Assembly (NCBI GenBank): GCA_014138725.1
Contig: JACJID010000001.1
Coordinates: 1,798,001-1,862,000 of the forward strand
DNA from: Kutzneria viridogrisea
Lineage (GTDB): Bacteria; Actinomycetota; Actinomycetes; Mycobacteriales; Pseudonocardiaceae
Length of the DNA: 64,000 nt
Reading direction: 5' to 3'
In this document: positions 28,411 through 36,066 of the stretch, piece by piece
Position numbering within the stretch: position 1 is the first letter of the stretch
How the letters are laid out: the number at the start of each line of letters is the position of its first letter
The notes under the pieces: model-generated
Seen by the model: only the letters and a program-made list of their open reading frames with translations
The model's database searches: none
What the model was told of the DNA's origin: nothing
Program-made: the position numbers and the translations under genes

Positions 28411-28596
28411 CTACTTGTTGAACACGTTCTTGACCGCATCCTTGACCTTCTCGCCGGCCTGCTTGAGGCCGCCCGCGGCCTGGTCGGCCTTGCCCTCGGC
28501 CTGGAGCTGCTCGTTGCCGGTCGCGTTGCCCGCGGCTTCCTTGGCCTTGCCCTTGAGCTCCTCGGCCTTGTTCTCGAACTTGTCGCCAGTGCTCAT
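28411..28596 (-). CDS. CsbD-family stress protein
   Basis: A 61-residue hydrophilic, helical protein. The sequence MSTGDKFENKAEELKGKAKE is followed by GNATGNEQLQAEGKADQAAG, a canonical CsbD domain. CsbD in Bacillus subtilis is a SigB-dependent general stress protein of unknown biochemical role, and here the gene is preceded by an exact GTTT-N15-GGGTAC element. The ATG has GGAAGGGAAAA upstream. Monocistronic, with its own strong terminator. Confidence 0.95.
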   Translation of the reverse strand: MSTGDKFENKAEELKGKAKEAAGNATGNEQLQAEGKADQAAGGLKQAGEKVKDAVKNVFNK

Positions 28597-28639
28597 GTCC
28601 GTGTTTTCCCTTCCCTAGGATCGCGGGACCTACTAGGGA

Positions 28640-28664
28640 GTACCCGGACGAGTGGTGCTCAAAC
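28640..28664 (-). promoter_or_regulatory. SigB-type promoter for csbD
   Basis: GTTT-N15-GGGTAC, the best match to consensus in the window. It is back to back with the divergent promoter at 28670-28694, leaving 5 bp between the -35 elements. Confidence 0.75.
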
Positions 28665-28669
28665 ACCAC

Positions 28670-28694
28670 GATTGGAAGTACGGGGCGCGGGTAT
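28670..28694 (+). promoter_or_regulatory. SigB-type promoter for the acyl-CoA dehydrogenase/PIG-L fusion gene
   Basis: GATT-N15-GGGTAT, with the ATG at 28704 exactly 9 nt after the hexamer and no Shine-Dalgarno. Confidence 0.58.
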
Positions 28695-28703
28695 TTCGAG
28701 TCC

Positions 28704-30866
28704 ATGCAGGACTATCCGGAGACCCTCCGCGCGAAGCTCGCCGAGGGAGCGCTCGACCTGCCCCTGCCCGGATCTGGTGCGACCAGGCGCAGGTGGTCGG
28801 AACTGGCTCGCCTCGGCAGAACCGACCTGCCCCTGGCGCGGGTGGCCGAGGGGCACTGCGATGCCGTGGCGATCCTGGCCGAGGCCGACCGCAAATCCGT
28901 TCCGGGCGCGCTCTACGGGGTGTGGGCCGCGCGCTCCGGCGGTACCGGCGCGGTGCTGCGCGGCGACCGGCTGACCGGCACGGTGCGGTTCTGCTCCGGG
29001 GCGCACGGCATCGACCGGGCGCTGGTCGTGGCCCTGGATGAGCAGCGGCGCAGCGTGCTGGTCGAGGTGGACCTTCGCGAGGACCGGGTGCGGCCGGTGG
29101 AGGGCACCTGGCAGGCGTTGGGCATGGCAGACTCGGACAGCCCCGACGTGGTGCTCGACGAGGTGCCCGTGCACGCCGACCAGATCGTGGGCGAACCGGG
29201 TTTCTACCTGGAGCGTCCCGGGTTCTGGCTCGGCGGCGGGGGCGTGGCCGCGGTGTGGCTGGGCGGCGCGGCGGGTGTCGTCGACTCAGTGCTGGCCGGG
29301 TTGCGCGCCCCGGACGAGCACCAGTTGGCGCACCTGGGCGCCTTGCACACGGCCTTGCGGTCGACCCAGGCCCTGCTCGACCAGGCCGCCGAGATCGTGG
29401 ACGACGATCCGCGCGGTGACCACAGAGTCCTGGTGTGGACGTGCCGGGCCGCTGCCGAGCGGGCCGCGTGGGAGGTGCTCGACCGGGTACCGCGCATCAC
29501 CGGGCCGACACCGTTGTGCCGGGACGCGGGCTTCGCACAGCGGCTGGCGGACCTCCAGGTCTACGTGCGGCAGCACCACGCGGAGCGGGACCTGGCGGCG
29601 CTGGGCGGCGCGGTCGTGCGGGGCGAGGACCGCCGTGTCCTGCCGGTGTTCGACCCCACCGGGTACCGGCGCGTGACCGCGGTCGCGGCCCATCCCGATG
29701 ACGAAACCCTTGGTGCCGGCGGTGTTCTGCGGCAACTGCACGAACTCGGCGCCTCGATCCGGCTGGTGGTCGCCAGCGACGGCGAGGCGGCGTTCCCCGA
29801 GCTTGAGGCGGAGGACCGCGCGGAGCTGGGACGTCGGCGACGCCGTGAACTGGCCGAGGCGTTGGCCGAACTGGGGGTGCACGACGCGGAGGTGCACTGG
29901 CTCGGGTTGCCGGATTCCGGCCTGGCACACCACGAAGCGGAACTGACCGAACGGCTGCGTGAGCTGCTGGCGGACGCGGACTGCTGCCTGCTGCCCTGGC
30001 CGGGTGACCCGCACCCGGACCACCGGGCCGTGGCCGGGGCCGCACTGGCAGCCGCCCCGGTGACGGCACACCGCTGGTCGTACCCGATCTGGATGTGGCA
30101 CTGGATGTCCACCACCGATCCGGCCATCCCCTGGCAGCGTGCCCATCGCGTGCCGCTCACGGACCCGGTGCGGCAGGGCAAGTCCGCCGCGCTGCGGGCG
30201 TTCGACTCCCAGTTGGTGCGCGGCCCCAACGGTGAGCCGCCCATCCTGCCGCCAGAGGTCCTGGCCCACTTCGAGCGGGACGAGGAGGTGCTGTTCCGCG
30301 AGCCGCGACGGGAGAGCGCGCCGCTGGCCCGGTTCAGCGCCCTGTACGCCGCCGACCCGGACCCGTGGCGCACGGCGACCAGCCCGTACGAACAGCGCAA
30401 GCGGGCACTCGTGCTGGCCGCACTGCCAAGGCAGCACTACGAGTTCGCCGTCGAACCGGCGTGTGGCGCCGGCGCGCTCACCCGCGAGCTGGCGGCCCGC
30501 TGCACCCGTGTGGACGCCTTCGACCCCGTTGCCGAGGCGGTGGCCGCGGCACGTCGGCACAGCGGGGTCGCTGTCCGCCAAGCCGCCCTGCCCGAGGGGT
30601 TCGGCCCCGAGCGGGCGGATCTCGTCGTGCTGAGCGAGATCCTGTACTACCTGTCCGACGATGAGCTGGACCGCACGCTGGACGCGGTGACCGAGGTGCT
30701 GGAACCGGGCGGTGATCTGCTCCTCGTGCACTGGCGGCCGTGGGCGCCGGAGGCCGTGCGGGATGGCGCCGCCGCACACGAGCGGGTGGCCGCACGCCCC
30801 GGGCTCGTCAAGGTCGTGTCCCATGTGGACGATCAGTTCCTGCTGGACGTGTTGAGGCGCCGGTGA
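28704..30866 (+). CDS. Triple fusion: acyl-CoA dehydrogenase-like / PIG-L deacetylase / SAM methyltransferase
   Basis: A 720-residue protein of three parts. Residues 1-310 resemble an acyl-CoA dehydrogenase (GALYGVWAARSGG, TGTVRFCSGAHGIDRALVVA, WLGGAAGVVDSVLAGL, HRVLVWTCRAAAERAAWEVLDRV). Residues about 325-535 are a PIG-L/LmbE deacetylase with the zinc motif AAHPDDETLGAGG and WPGDPHPDHRAV. Residues about 555-720 are a NodS-like class I methyltransferase with VEPACGAGALTRELAARCTRVDAFDP. Bifunctional PIG-L/methyltransferases beside a separate acyl-CoA dehydrogenase and a glycosyltransferase are known in actinobacteria; here the three are one chain. The GT2 gene overlaps by 4 nt. Product unknown, probably modification of an N-acetylated sugar. 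The dehydrogenase part should be checked for its catalytic base. Confidence 0.85.
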   Translation: MQDYPETLRAKLAEGALDLPLPGSGATRRRWSELARLGRTDLPLARVAEGHCDAVAILAEADRKSVPGALYGVWAARSGGTGAVLRGDRLTGTVRFCSGAHGIDRALVVALDEQRRSVLVEVDLREDRVRPVEGTWQALGMADSDSPDVVLDEVPVHADQIVGEPGFYLERPGFWLGGGGVAAVWLGGAAGVVDSVLAGLRAPDEHQLAHLGALHTALRSTQALLDQAAEIVDDDPRGDHRVLVWTCRAAAERAAWEVLDRVPRITGPTPLCRDAGFAQRLADLQVYVRQHHAERDLAALGGAVVRGEDRRVLPVFDPTGYRRVTAVAAHPDDETLGAGGVLRQLHELGASIRLVVASDGEAAFPELEAEDRAELGRRRRRELAEALAELGVHDAEVHWLGLPDSGLAHHEAELTERLRELLADADCCLLPWPGDPHPDHRAVAGAALAAAPVTAHRWSYPIWMWHWMSTTDPAIPWQRAHRVPLTDPVRQGKSAALRAFDSQLVRGPNGEPPILPPEVLAHFERDEEVLFREPRRESAPLARFSALYAADPDPWRTATSPYEQRKRALVLAALPRQHYEFAVEPACGAGALTRELAARCTRVDAFDPVAEAVAAARRHSGVAVRQAALPEGFGPERADLVVLSEILYYLSDDELDRTLDAVTEVLEPGGDLLLVHWRPWAPEAVRDGAAAHERVAARPGLVKVVSHVDDQFLLDVLRRR

Positions 30867-31540
30867 TCCGCGGGGTCGCCGTCGTCGTGCCCGCGCGGGA
30901 CGAACAGGACACGATCGCGGCCTGCCTGGACGCGATCCGGGTCGCACTGCCGGGTGAGGTGCGGTCGGCGGTGTGCGTGGTGCTGGACCGCTGCACCGAC
31001 GACACCGAGCGGATCGCCTGCCGCAGCGCCCCGTGGGCCAGGCTGCTGGTCAACCGGGCCGATCTCCCGCTGGGGACGCTCCGCGACCTCGGTGCACGCG
31101 CCGCGCTGGCGGCCCTCGGTGTGCCCGCGCGGCGGAGTTGGCTGCTCAGCACGGATGCCGACTCCGTGGTGCGGCCGGGCTGGGTGCGTGATCACCTGGC
31201 CCAGGCCGCGCGCGGGGTGTGCGGCTACGCCGGGGCGACCGAGATCACCGACTGGGCGGGCCACACCGAGCGGACCCGCCTGCGGTACCTGGCGGTCGCG
31301 GGTGATCCGAGCCGTGAGCACGTCTACGGCGCGAACCTGGGCGTGCGGGCCGACGCCTACCTGGCGGTCGGCGGGTTCGCGGCCCTGGCCACCGGTGAGG
31401 ACCAGGACCTCTGGGACCGCCTGCGGCTGGCCGGGCACATACTCGTCACCGGCGTCGCGGCGCCAGTGCTGACCAGTTCCCGGCGGCACGGGCGGGCCAC
31501 CGGTGGGGTTGCCGACCTGCTGGCCGGTCTGATCTCGTGA
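30863..31540 (+). CDS. Glycosyltransferase family 2
   Basis: A 225-residue GT-A-fold enzyme. The N-terminus reads GVAVVVPARDEQDTIAACLDAI, followed by VCVVLDRCTDDT, the metal-binding LLSTDADSVVRPGWV and the acceptor region FAALATGEDQDLWDRL with the catalytic ED motif. GTG start overlapping the fusion gene stop as GTGA. It presumably transfers a sugar to or from the substrate handled by the PIG-L/methyltransferase fusion. Donor and acceptor are not predictable. Confidence 0.88.
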   Translation: MIRGVAVVVPARDEQDTIAACLDAIRVALPGEVRSAVCVVLDRCTDDTERIACRSAPWARLLVNRADLPLGTLRDLGARAALAALGVPARRSWLLSTDADSVVRPGWVRDHLAQAARGVCGYAGATEITDWAGHTERTRLRYLAVAGDPSREHVYGANLGVRADAYLAVGGFAALATGEDQDLWDRLRLAGHILVTGVAAPVLTSSRRHGRATGGVADLLAGLIS

Positions 31541-31627
31541 TACCCCAGCCGGTCGGCGGCTCGTTCGTACGGCCGGTGCGGTGCGCAAGTAGGGTTCACC
31601 GCGAGTCAGCAGCTTCGAGGAGGCAGG

Positions 31628-32485
31628 ATGTCAGTCGACGCAGGCGATACCGACAGCTTGGCAGTTTTGCTGAGCAAGGACGCCGACGTCCTGATCGCCC
31701 GGTGGGTCGCCCTGACCAGCGCGCCGCTGCGCGGCAAGGTCAGCGAGGCCGAGCTCACCAGGGAGTGCCGCGAGCTGTTCGACACGCTGGTGGCCGCGGT
31801 GTCCACCGGCAGCCGCGACTTCCAGGACCCGGCCTTCGTCGAGGTCAGGGCCGCGCTGGAGGAACTGTCCCGGAACAGGGCGCGGCTGGGGTTCACCCCC
31901 TCGGAGACCGTGGTCGGGGTGTTCGCCCTCAAGCGCGCCATGTTGGAGACAAGTGGCCAGCGCACCGGGGACACCGGCTTGCGCGAGGTCATCGAGTTCA
32001 CCCTGCTGTTGGACACCCTCGGCCTGTGGACCTTCGAGTGCTACGCCCGCGCCCGCGAGGAGGTCATCGCCCAGCAGGCCGAGCAGCTGCTGGAGCTGAC
32101 CACCCCGGTGGTGCGGCTCTGGGACGGCGTGCTGGCCGTGCCCCTGGTGGGCACCCTGGACTCGGCGCGCACCCAGGTCGTCATGGAGAAGTTGCTGGAG
32201 GCGCTGGTCGAGACCGGTGCCGAGCAGGCGATCGTGGACATCACCGGTGTGCTCGCGGTGGACACCCAGGTAGCCCAGCACCTGCTCAAAACGGTGATGG
32301 CCGCCCGGCTGATGGGTGCGGAGTGCACGATCTCCGGCATCCGGCCGCAGATCGCGCAGACCATCGTGGAACTGGGCATCGAGTTCGGCGACATCACCAC
32401 CAAGGCGAGCCTGGCCGACGCGCTGCTGTACGCGATGCGCCGCTCCGGGGTCGACGTGGTGCGCAAGCGGGCGCAGGTGGGCTGA
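31628..32485 (+). CDS. rsbR: RsbR-type stressosome sensor/scaffold protein
   Basis: A 285-residue protein. The N-terminal 155 residues are an RsbRD-type helical sensor domain (DADVLIARWVALTSAP, ECRELFDTLVAAV, LGFTPSETVVGVFALKRAML). The C-terminal STAS domain spans about 165-275 and keeps both RsbT-phosphorylated threonines: Thr213 in AVDTQVAQHLL and Thr245 in GIRPQIAQTIVELGI. In Bacillus, RsbR and RsbS form the stressosome that holds RsbT. The ATG has CGAGGAGGCAGG just upstream. First gene of a six-gene operon; the 87 bp before it contain no convincing SigB-like element. Confidence 0.93.
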   Translation: MSVDAGDTDSLAVLLSKDADVLIARWVALTSAPLRGKVSEAELTRECRELFDTLVAAVSTGSRDFQDPAFVEVRAALEELSRNRARLGFTPSETVVGVFALKRAMLETSGQRTGDTGLREVIEFTLLLDTLGLWTFECYARAREEVIAQQAEQLLELTTPVVRLWDGVLAVPLVGTLDSARTQVVMEKLLEALVETGAEQAIVDITGVLAVDTQVAQHLLKTVMAARLMGAECTISGIRPQIAQTIVELGIEFGDITTKASLADALLYAMRRSGVDVVRKRAQVG

Positions 32486-32898
32486 TGGACCGCATCCCCA
32501 TCCTCAAGATCGGCCAGGTGCTGCTGGTCTCCATCCAGATCGACCTGCAGGACCAGAGCGTGCTCGCGCTGCAGGAGGACCTGGCCGAGCAGATCAGCGC
32601 CACCGGGGCGCACGGCGTGATCATCGACATCTCCGCCGTGGAGATCGTGGACTCCTTCATCGGCCGCATGTTCGCGACCATCGCCGCCACCTCGCGGCTG
32701 TTCGACGCCGACACCGTGGTGGTCGGCATGCGGCCCGCGGTGGCGATCACCCTGGTGGAGCTGGGCCTGACCCTGGGCCAGGTGCGCACCGCGCTGAACC
32801 TGGAGAAGGGGCTGGCGATCCTGGGCAAGCTGGCCGCTGAGCGGGAGCTGGCCGAGGGGCTGGACGACCTCGACGAGCCCGTTCAGGCGAACTCGTGA
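32485..32898 (+). CDS. rsbS: RsbS-type stressosome STAS protein
   Basis: A 137-residue single STAS-domain protein. It has IPILKIGQVLLVSIQIDLQDQSVLALQEDLAEQI and the phosphorylation loop VEIVDSFIGRMFATIAA with Ser57 in the position of Bacillus RsbS Ser59, followed by GMRPAVAITLVELG. It forms the stressosome core with RsbR and sequesters RsbT until phosphorylated. The start overlaps the RsbR stop as TGATG. A short acidic tail after residue 115 is slightly longer than in Bacillus. Confidence 0.94.
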   Translation: MDRIPILKIGQVLLVSIQIDLQDQSVLALQEDLAEQISATGAHGVIIDISAVEIVDSFIGRMFATIAATSRLFDADTVVVGMRPAVAITLVELGLTLGQVRTALNLEKGLAILGKLAAERELAEGLDDLDEPVQANS

Positions 32899-33308
32899 CC
32901 GCACCCACCGGTGAGCGGGACGAACTGGTGATCGCCGGTGACGAGGACGTGGTGCGGGTGCGGCAGGTGGTCCGCGGCTTCGCACTGCGGGCCAAGCTCT
33001 CGCTGGTGGACCAGACCAAGCTGGTCACGGCGGCCAGCGAACTGGCCCGCAACGCCGTCAACTACGGGGGCGGCGGTCAAGCGGTGGTCGAACTGGTCGG
33101 CAACGGCAGGCGGGTGGGCGTGCGGGCCCGTTTCGCCGACGATGGACCGGGCATCTCCGACGTCGAACTGGCGTTGACCGACGGGTGGACCAGCGGCAGC
33201 GGGCTGGGGCTCGGGCTCAGCGGGGCACGCCGCCTGGTGGACGAGTTCGAGTTGGAGACCGAAGTGGGCCGCGGCACGGCGGTCACCATCACCAAATGGG
33301 CGCGGTAA
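32895..33308 (+). CDS. rsbT: RsbT-type serine/threonine kinase
   Basis: A 137-residue GHKL-fold kinase. The N box is ASELARNAVNYGGGG, the G1 box DDGPGI and the G2 box GSGLGLGLSGARRLVDEFELE. RsbT phosphorylates RsbS and RsbR, is released from the stressosome and activates a PP2C phosphatase. GTG start overlapping RsbS as GTGA. No RsbU-like N-terminal partner is obvious; the PP2C proteins downstream in the operon are the likely targets. Confidence 0.94.
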   Translation: MTAPTGERDELVIAGDEDVVRVRQVVRGFALRAKLSLVDQTKLVTAASELARNAVNYGGGGQAVVELVGNGRRVGVRARFADDGPGISDVELALTDGWTSGSGLGLGLSGARRLVDEFELETEVGRGTAVTITKWAR

Positions 33309-33313
33309 CCCGG

Positions 33314-34351
33314 ATGACCGAGCCCACGCGCGCCACGGGGTGCCTGCCCGCAGTGCAGGACGAGGCGTGGCTGCCGGTGGAGGACCCCGCTGCGGTGGGT
33401 GCGGTGCGCCGCAGGGTCAGCGCGTTGGCCCAGCGGCTGGGGTTCCCGCCCTCCCGGGTCGCTGAGATCGGGATCGTGGCCACTGAGCTGGCTACCAACC
33501 TGTGCAAGCACGCCGTGCGCGGTGTCGTGCTGCTGCGCTCGGTGCAGGCGGATCAGCCCCTGGTCGAGTTGCTCGCCGTGGACAGCGGACCGGGCATGAT
33601 CGACCCGGAGACGTGCCTGCGCGACGGCCAGTCCACCACGGGCACGCTGGGCATCGGCCTTGGCGCGGTGACCCGGCTGGCGGACTCGTTCGCGGTGCTG
33701 TCCGAGGTGGGCCTGGGCACCGGTTTCGCCACGAGGTTCCACGCCACCCGGCACCCCGTCGACCCGGGCACCACGGCAGCCGGCCTGACCCGTGCGCTGG
33801 CGCACGAGCCGGTCTGCGGGGACGCCTACGCCGTGCGCCAGGACGGCGACCAGCTCACGCTGATGCTGTGCGACGGCTCGGGGCACGGACCGATGGCGGC
33901 CACCGCCTCGCAGCGAGCTGTCGCCGTGTTCTGCGAGGGTGACCCGTGCGCCCCCGAGGTGGCCGTGCAGCGCATCCACACCGCGCTGGTTGGCACCCGG
34001 GGCGGCGCCGTCTCGGTCGCCCGGATCGACCAGGCCGCGGGCACCGTGCGGTTCGCGGGCATCGGCAACGTCGTGGGCAGCGTGCTCTCCGAGCAGGGCC
34101 GTCGCGGCATGGTGTCCCTACCGGGCATCGCCGGTTACCAGGCGCGCACCTTCCGCGGCTTCGACTACGAGGCCCCACCGGGGTCACTGGTGGTGCTGCA
34201 CTCCGACGGGCTCACCGACCGGTGGTCTGTCGACGGCCGCGAGCGACTGCTGGCCGCGCCACCGCTGCTGGTCGCCGGGGCGCTGCTGCGCGAGGCGGGA
34301 GTGCGCCGCGACGACGCGTGCGTGCTCGTGGCACGAGTGGGGCAGCCGTGA
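33314..34351 (+). CDS. RsbX-like protein: GHKL ATPase fused to PP2C/SpoIIE phosphatase
   Basis: A 345-residue protein. Residues 1-145 are a GHKL ATPase-like domain with IVATELATNLCKHAVRG, DSGPGM and TTGTLGIGLGAVTRLADSF. Residues about 155-345 are a SpoIIE/RsbX-type PP2C phosphatase with GDAYAVRQDGDQLTLMLCDGSGHGPMAATAS, VVLHSDGLTD and RRDDACVLVARV. RsbX resets the stressosome by dephosphorylating RsbS and RsbR; the added kinase-like domain is common in actinobacteria and proteobacteria. The ATG is 5 nt after RsbT and there is no strong Shine-Dalgarno, so reinitiation is likely. Confidence 0.9.
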   Translation: MTEPTRATGCLPAVQDEAWLPVEDPAAVGAVRRRVSALAQRLGFPPSRVAEIGIVATELATNLCKHAVRGVVLLRSVQADQPLVELLAVDSGPGMIDPETCLRDGQSTTGTLGIGLGAVTRLADSFAVLSEVGLGTGFATRFHATRHPVDPGTTAAGLTRALAHEPVCGDAYAVRQDGDQLTLMLCDGSGHGPMAATASQRAVAVFCEGDPCAPEVAVQRIHTALVGTRGGAVSVARIDQAAGTVRFAGIGNVVGSVLSEQGRRGMVSLPGIAGYQARTFRGFDYEAPPGSLVVLHSDGLTDRWSVDGRERLLAAPPLLVAGALLREAGVRRDDACVLVARVGQP

Positions 34352-36066
34352 CCGGACAGACCTTGCTCGCCCTGCAACTGCACGAGGACTCCGACGTGTT
34401 CCTGCTCCGCCAGCGGGGCAGGGAGGTCGCCCGCGCGGCCGGACTGGACGCCCAGGACCAGATCCGGGTCGCCACCGCCCTGTCCGACCTGGGCCGCATC
34501 CTGCTCGGCGGCAGCAGCGAGGTCACCGCCACCTTCCGACTCAGCGCGGACCGGCCCGCCGCACTGGACGTCGAGCTGGTCTGGCCGGGCGAGCGGGTGT
34601 GCCCGGAACTGCCCGGCTGGGCCGCCGCGACCCGGCTGCTGGACGAGGTGGTGCCCTCGGCCCGCGCTGAGTTCCAGGTGCTGACCCTGCGCAAGAAGCT
34701 GCCCATGGACAGCTTGCCGCCCACGGTGCCCCAGTTGGAGCGGCTGCGCGCCGAGCTGTCCGAGCTGCGCCCCGCCTCCGCACTGGACGAGCTGCGGGCC
34801 CAGAACCAGGACCTGCTGGTCACCCTGGACAACCTGGAGCGCAAGCAGCGTGAGCTGGTCCGGCTCAACGAGGAGCTGGAGGAGACCAACCGGGGCGTGC
34901 TGGCGCTGTACTCGGAGCTGTCCAGCGAACTGGACCAGACCAACCAGGGCGTGCTGGCGCTCTACGCGGAACTGGACCAGAAGTCCCGCGAGCTGACCCA
35001 GGCCAGCGAGGCCAAGACCCGGTTCTGGTCCAGCGTGAGCCACGAGCTGCGCACCCCGGTCAACTCGGTGGTGGGCCTGGCCAGGCTGCTGCTCGGCCCC
35101 GGCGGCGACCCGCTCGGCCCCGAGCAGCACCGGCAGTTGAGCCTGATCAACCGCTCCGCGGAGAACCTGCTCGCCCTGATCGGCCAACTGCTGGACGTGG
35201 CCAAGGCCGAGTCCGGACGGCTGGAGGTGAAGGCGGCCCCGGTCGACCTGCGGTTGGTCTTCGCCGGGCTGCACGACACGCTGCGGCCCACCTCGGCGCA
35301 CTCGGCGGTGGCGCTGCGCGTGGAACCGCCCGCTGACCCGGCGTGCCTGGTCACCGACGAGACCATGCTCGTGCACGTGCTGCGCAACCTGCTGTCCAAC
35401 GGGTTGAAGTTCACCGAGCGCGGTGAGGTCCGGCTGACCGCCGAGCCCGAGCCGGACACCGGCTGGTGGCGGTTCACCGTCAGCGACACCGGCATCGGCA
35501 TCCCCAGCGACCAGCAGCACCTGGTGTTCGAGGAGTTCCACCAGGTGCCCAACCCGTTGCAGGCCCGCAGCGCGGGCACCGGGCTCGGCCTGCCCTACGC
35601 GCGCAGGCTCGCCGAGGTGCTCGGCGGGGAGCTCACCCTGTCCAGCACGGTCGGCGCGGGCACCGAGGTCGTGCTCCGGCTGCCCGCCGAGGTGTCGCCA
35701 GAGCCCGGTGTGGGTACCGTCCTGCTCGTGGTCGACGACGACACCCTGCGCACCCGGTTGCGCCACCTGATCGTGCCGCTGGCGCAGCGGGTGCTGGAGG
35801 CGGGAGACGTGGAGTCCGCGCTGGTCGCCACGCGGCAGGCGCACCCGGACGTGGTGGTGTTCGAGGAGGCCGAGGGCTGGCAGCGGCTGTCCGCGTGGCG
35901 GGAGGGCGAGCTGGCCGTGGTCCCGGCCGTGGTGCTCACCGCCGCCGACGCCGTGGAGGCGCCCACCGCCCCACTGGTGACGGTGCTGCACAAGTCGAGG
36001 CTGTCCCCGGACACGGTGGGCGAGGCTCTGCGCCGGGCGTTGGGCCTGCTCGTGGACCGGTCGTGA
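34348..36066 (+). CDS. Hybrid sensor histidine kinase with coiled coil and degenerate receiver
   Basis: A 572-residue cytoplasmic protein without membrane segments. The N-terminal 120 residues resemble a truncated anti-sigma/GHKL module. A coiled coil at about 130-228 contains a near-repeat (EETNRGVLALYSEL / DQTNQGVLALYAEL). The HisKA domain has phospho-acceptor His232 in VSHELRTPVNSVVGLA, and the ATPase domain has NLLSNGLKF, SDTGIGIP and GTGLGLPYARRLAEVLGG. The C-terminal receiver-like domain starts VLLVVDDDTLRTRL but reads PDVVVFEEAEGW where the phospho-accepting Asp should be, so it probably cannot be phosphorylated. GTG start overlapping the previous gene as GTGA. Confidence 0.92.
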   Translation: MTGQTLLALQLHEDSDVFLLRQRGREVARAAGLDAQDQIRVATALSDLGRILLGGSSEVTATFRLSADRPAALDVELVWPGERVCPELPGWAAATRLLDEVVPSARAEFQVLTLRKKLPMDSLPPTVPQLERLRAELSELRPASALDELRAQNQDLLVTLDNLERKQRELVRLNEELEETNRGVLALYSELSSELDQTNQGVLALYAELDQKSRELTQASEAKTRFWSSVSHELRTPVNSVVGLARLLLGPGGDPLGPEQHRQLSLINRSAENLLALIGQLLDVAKAESGRLEVKAAPVDLRLVFAGLHDTLRPTSAHSAVALRVEPPADPACLVTDETMLVHVLRNLLSNGLKFTERGEVRLTAEPEPDTGWWRFTVSDTGIGIPSDQQHLVFEEFHQVPNPLQARSAGTGLGLPYARRLAEVLGGELTLSSTVGAGTEVVLRLPAEVSPEPGVGTVLLVVDDDTLRTRLRHLIVPLAQRVLEAGDVESALVATRQAHPDVVVFEEAEGWQRLSAWREGELAVVPAVVLTAADAVEAPTAPLVTVLHKSRLSPDTVGEALRRALGLLVDRS

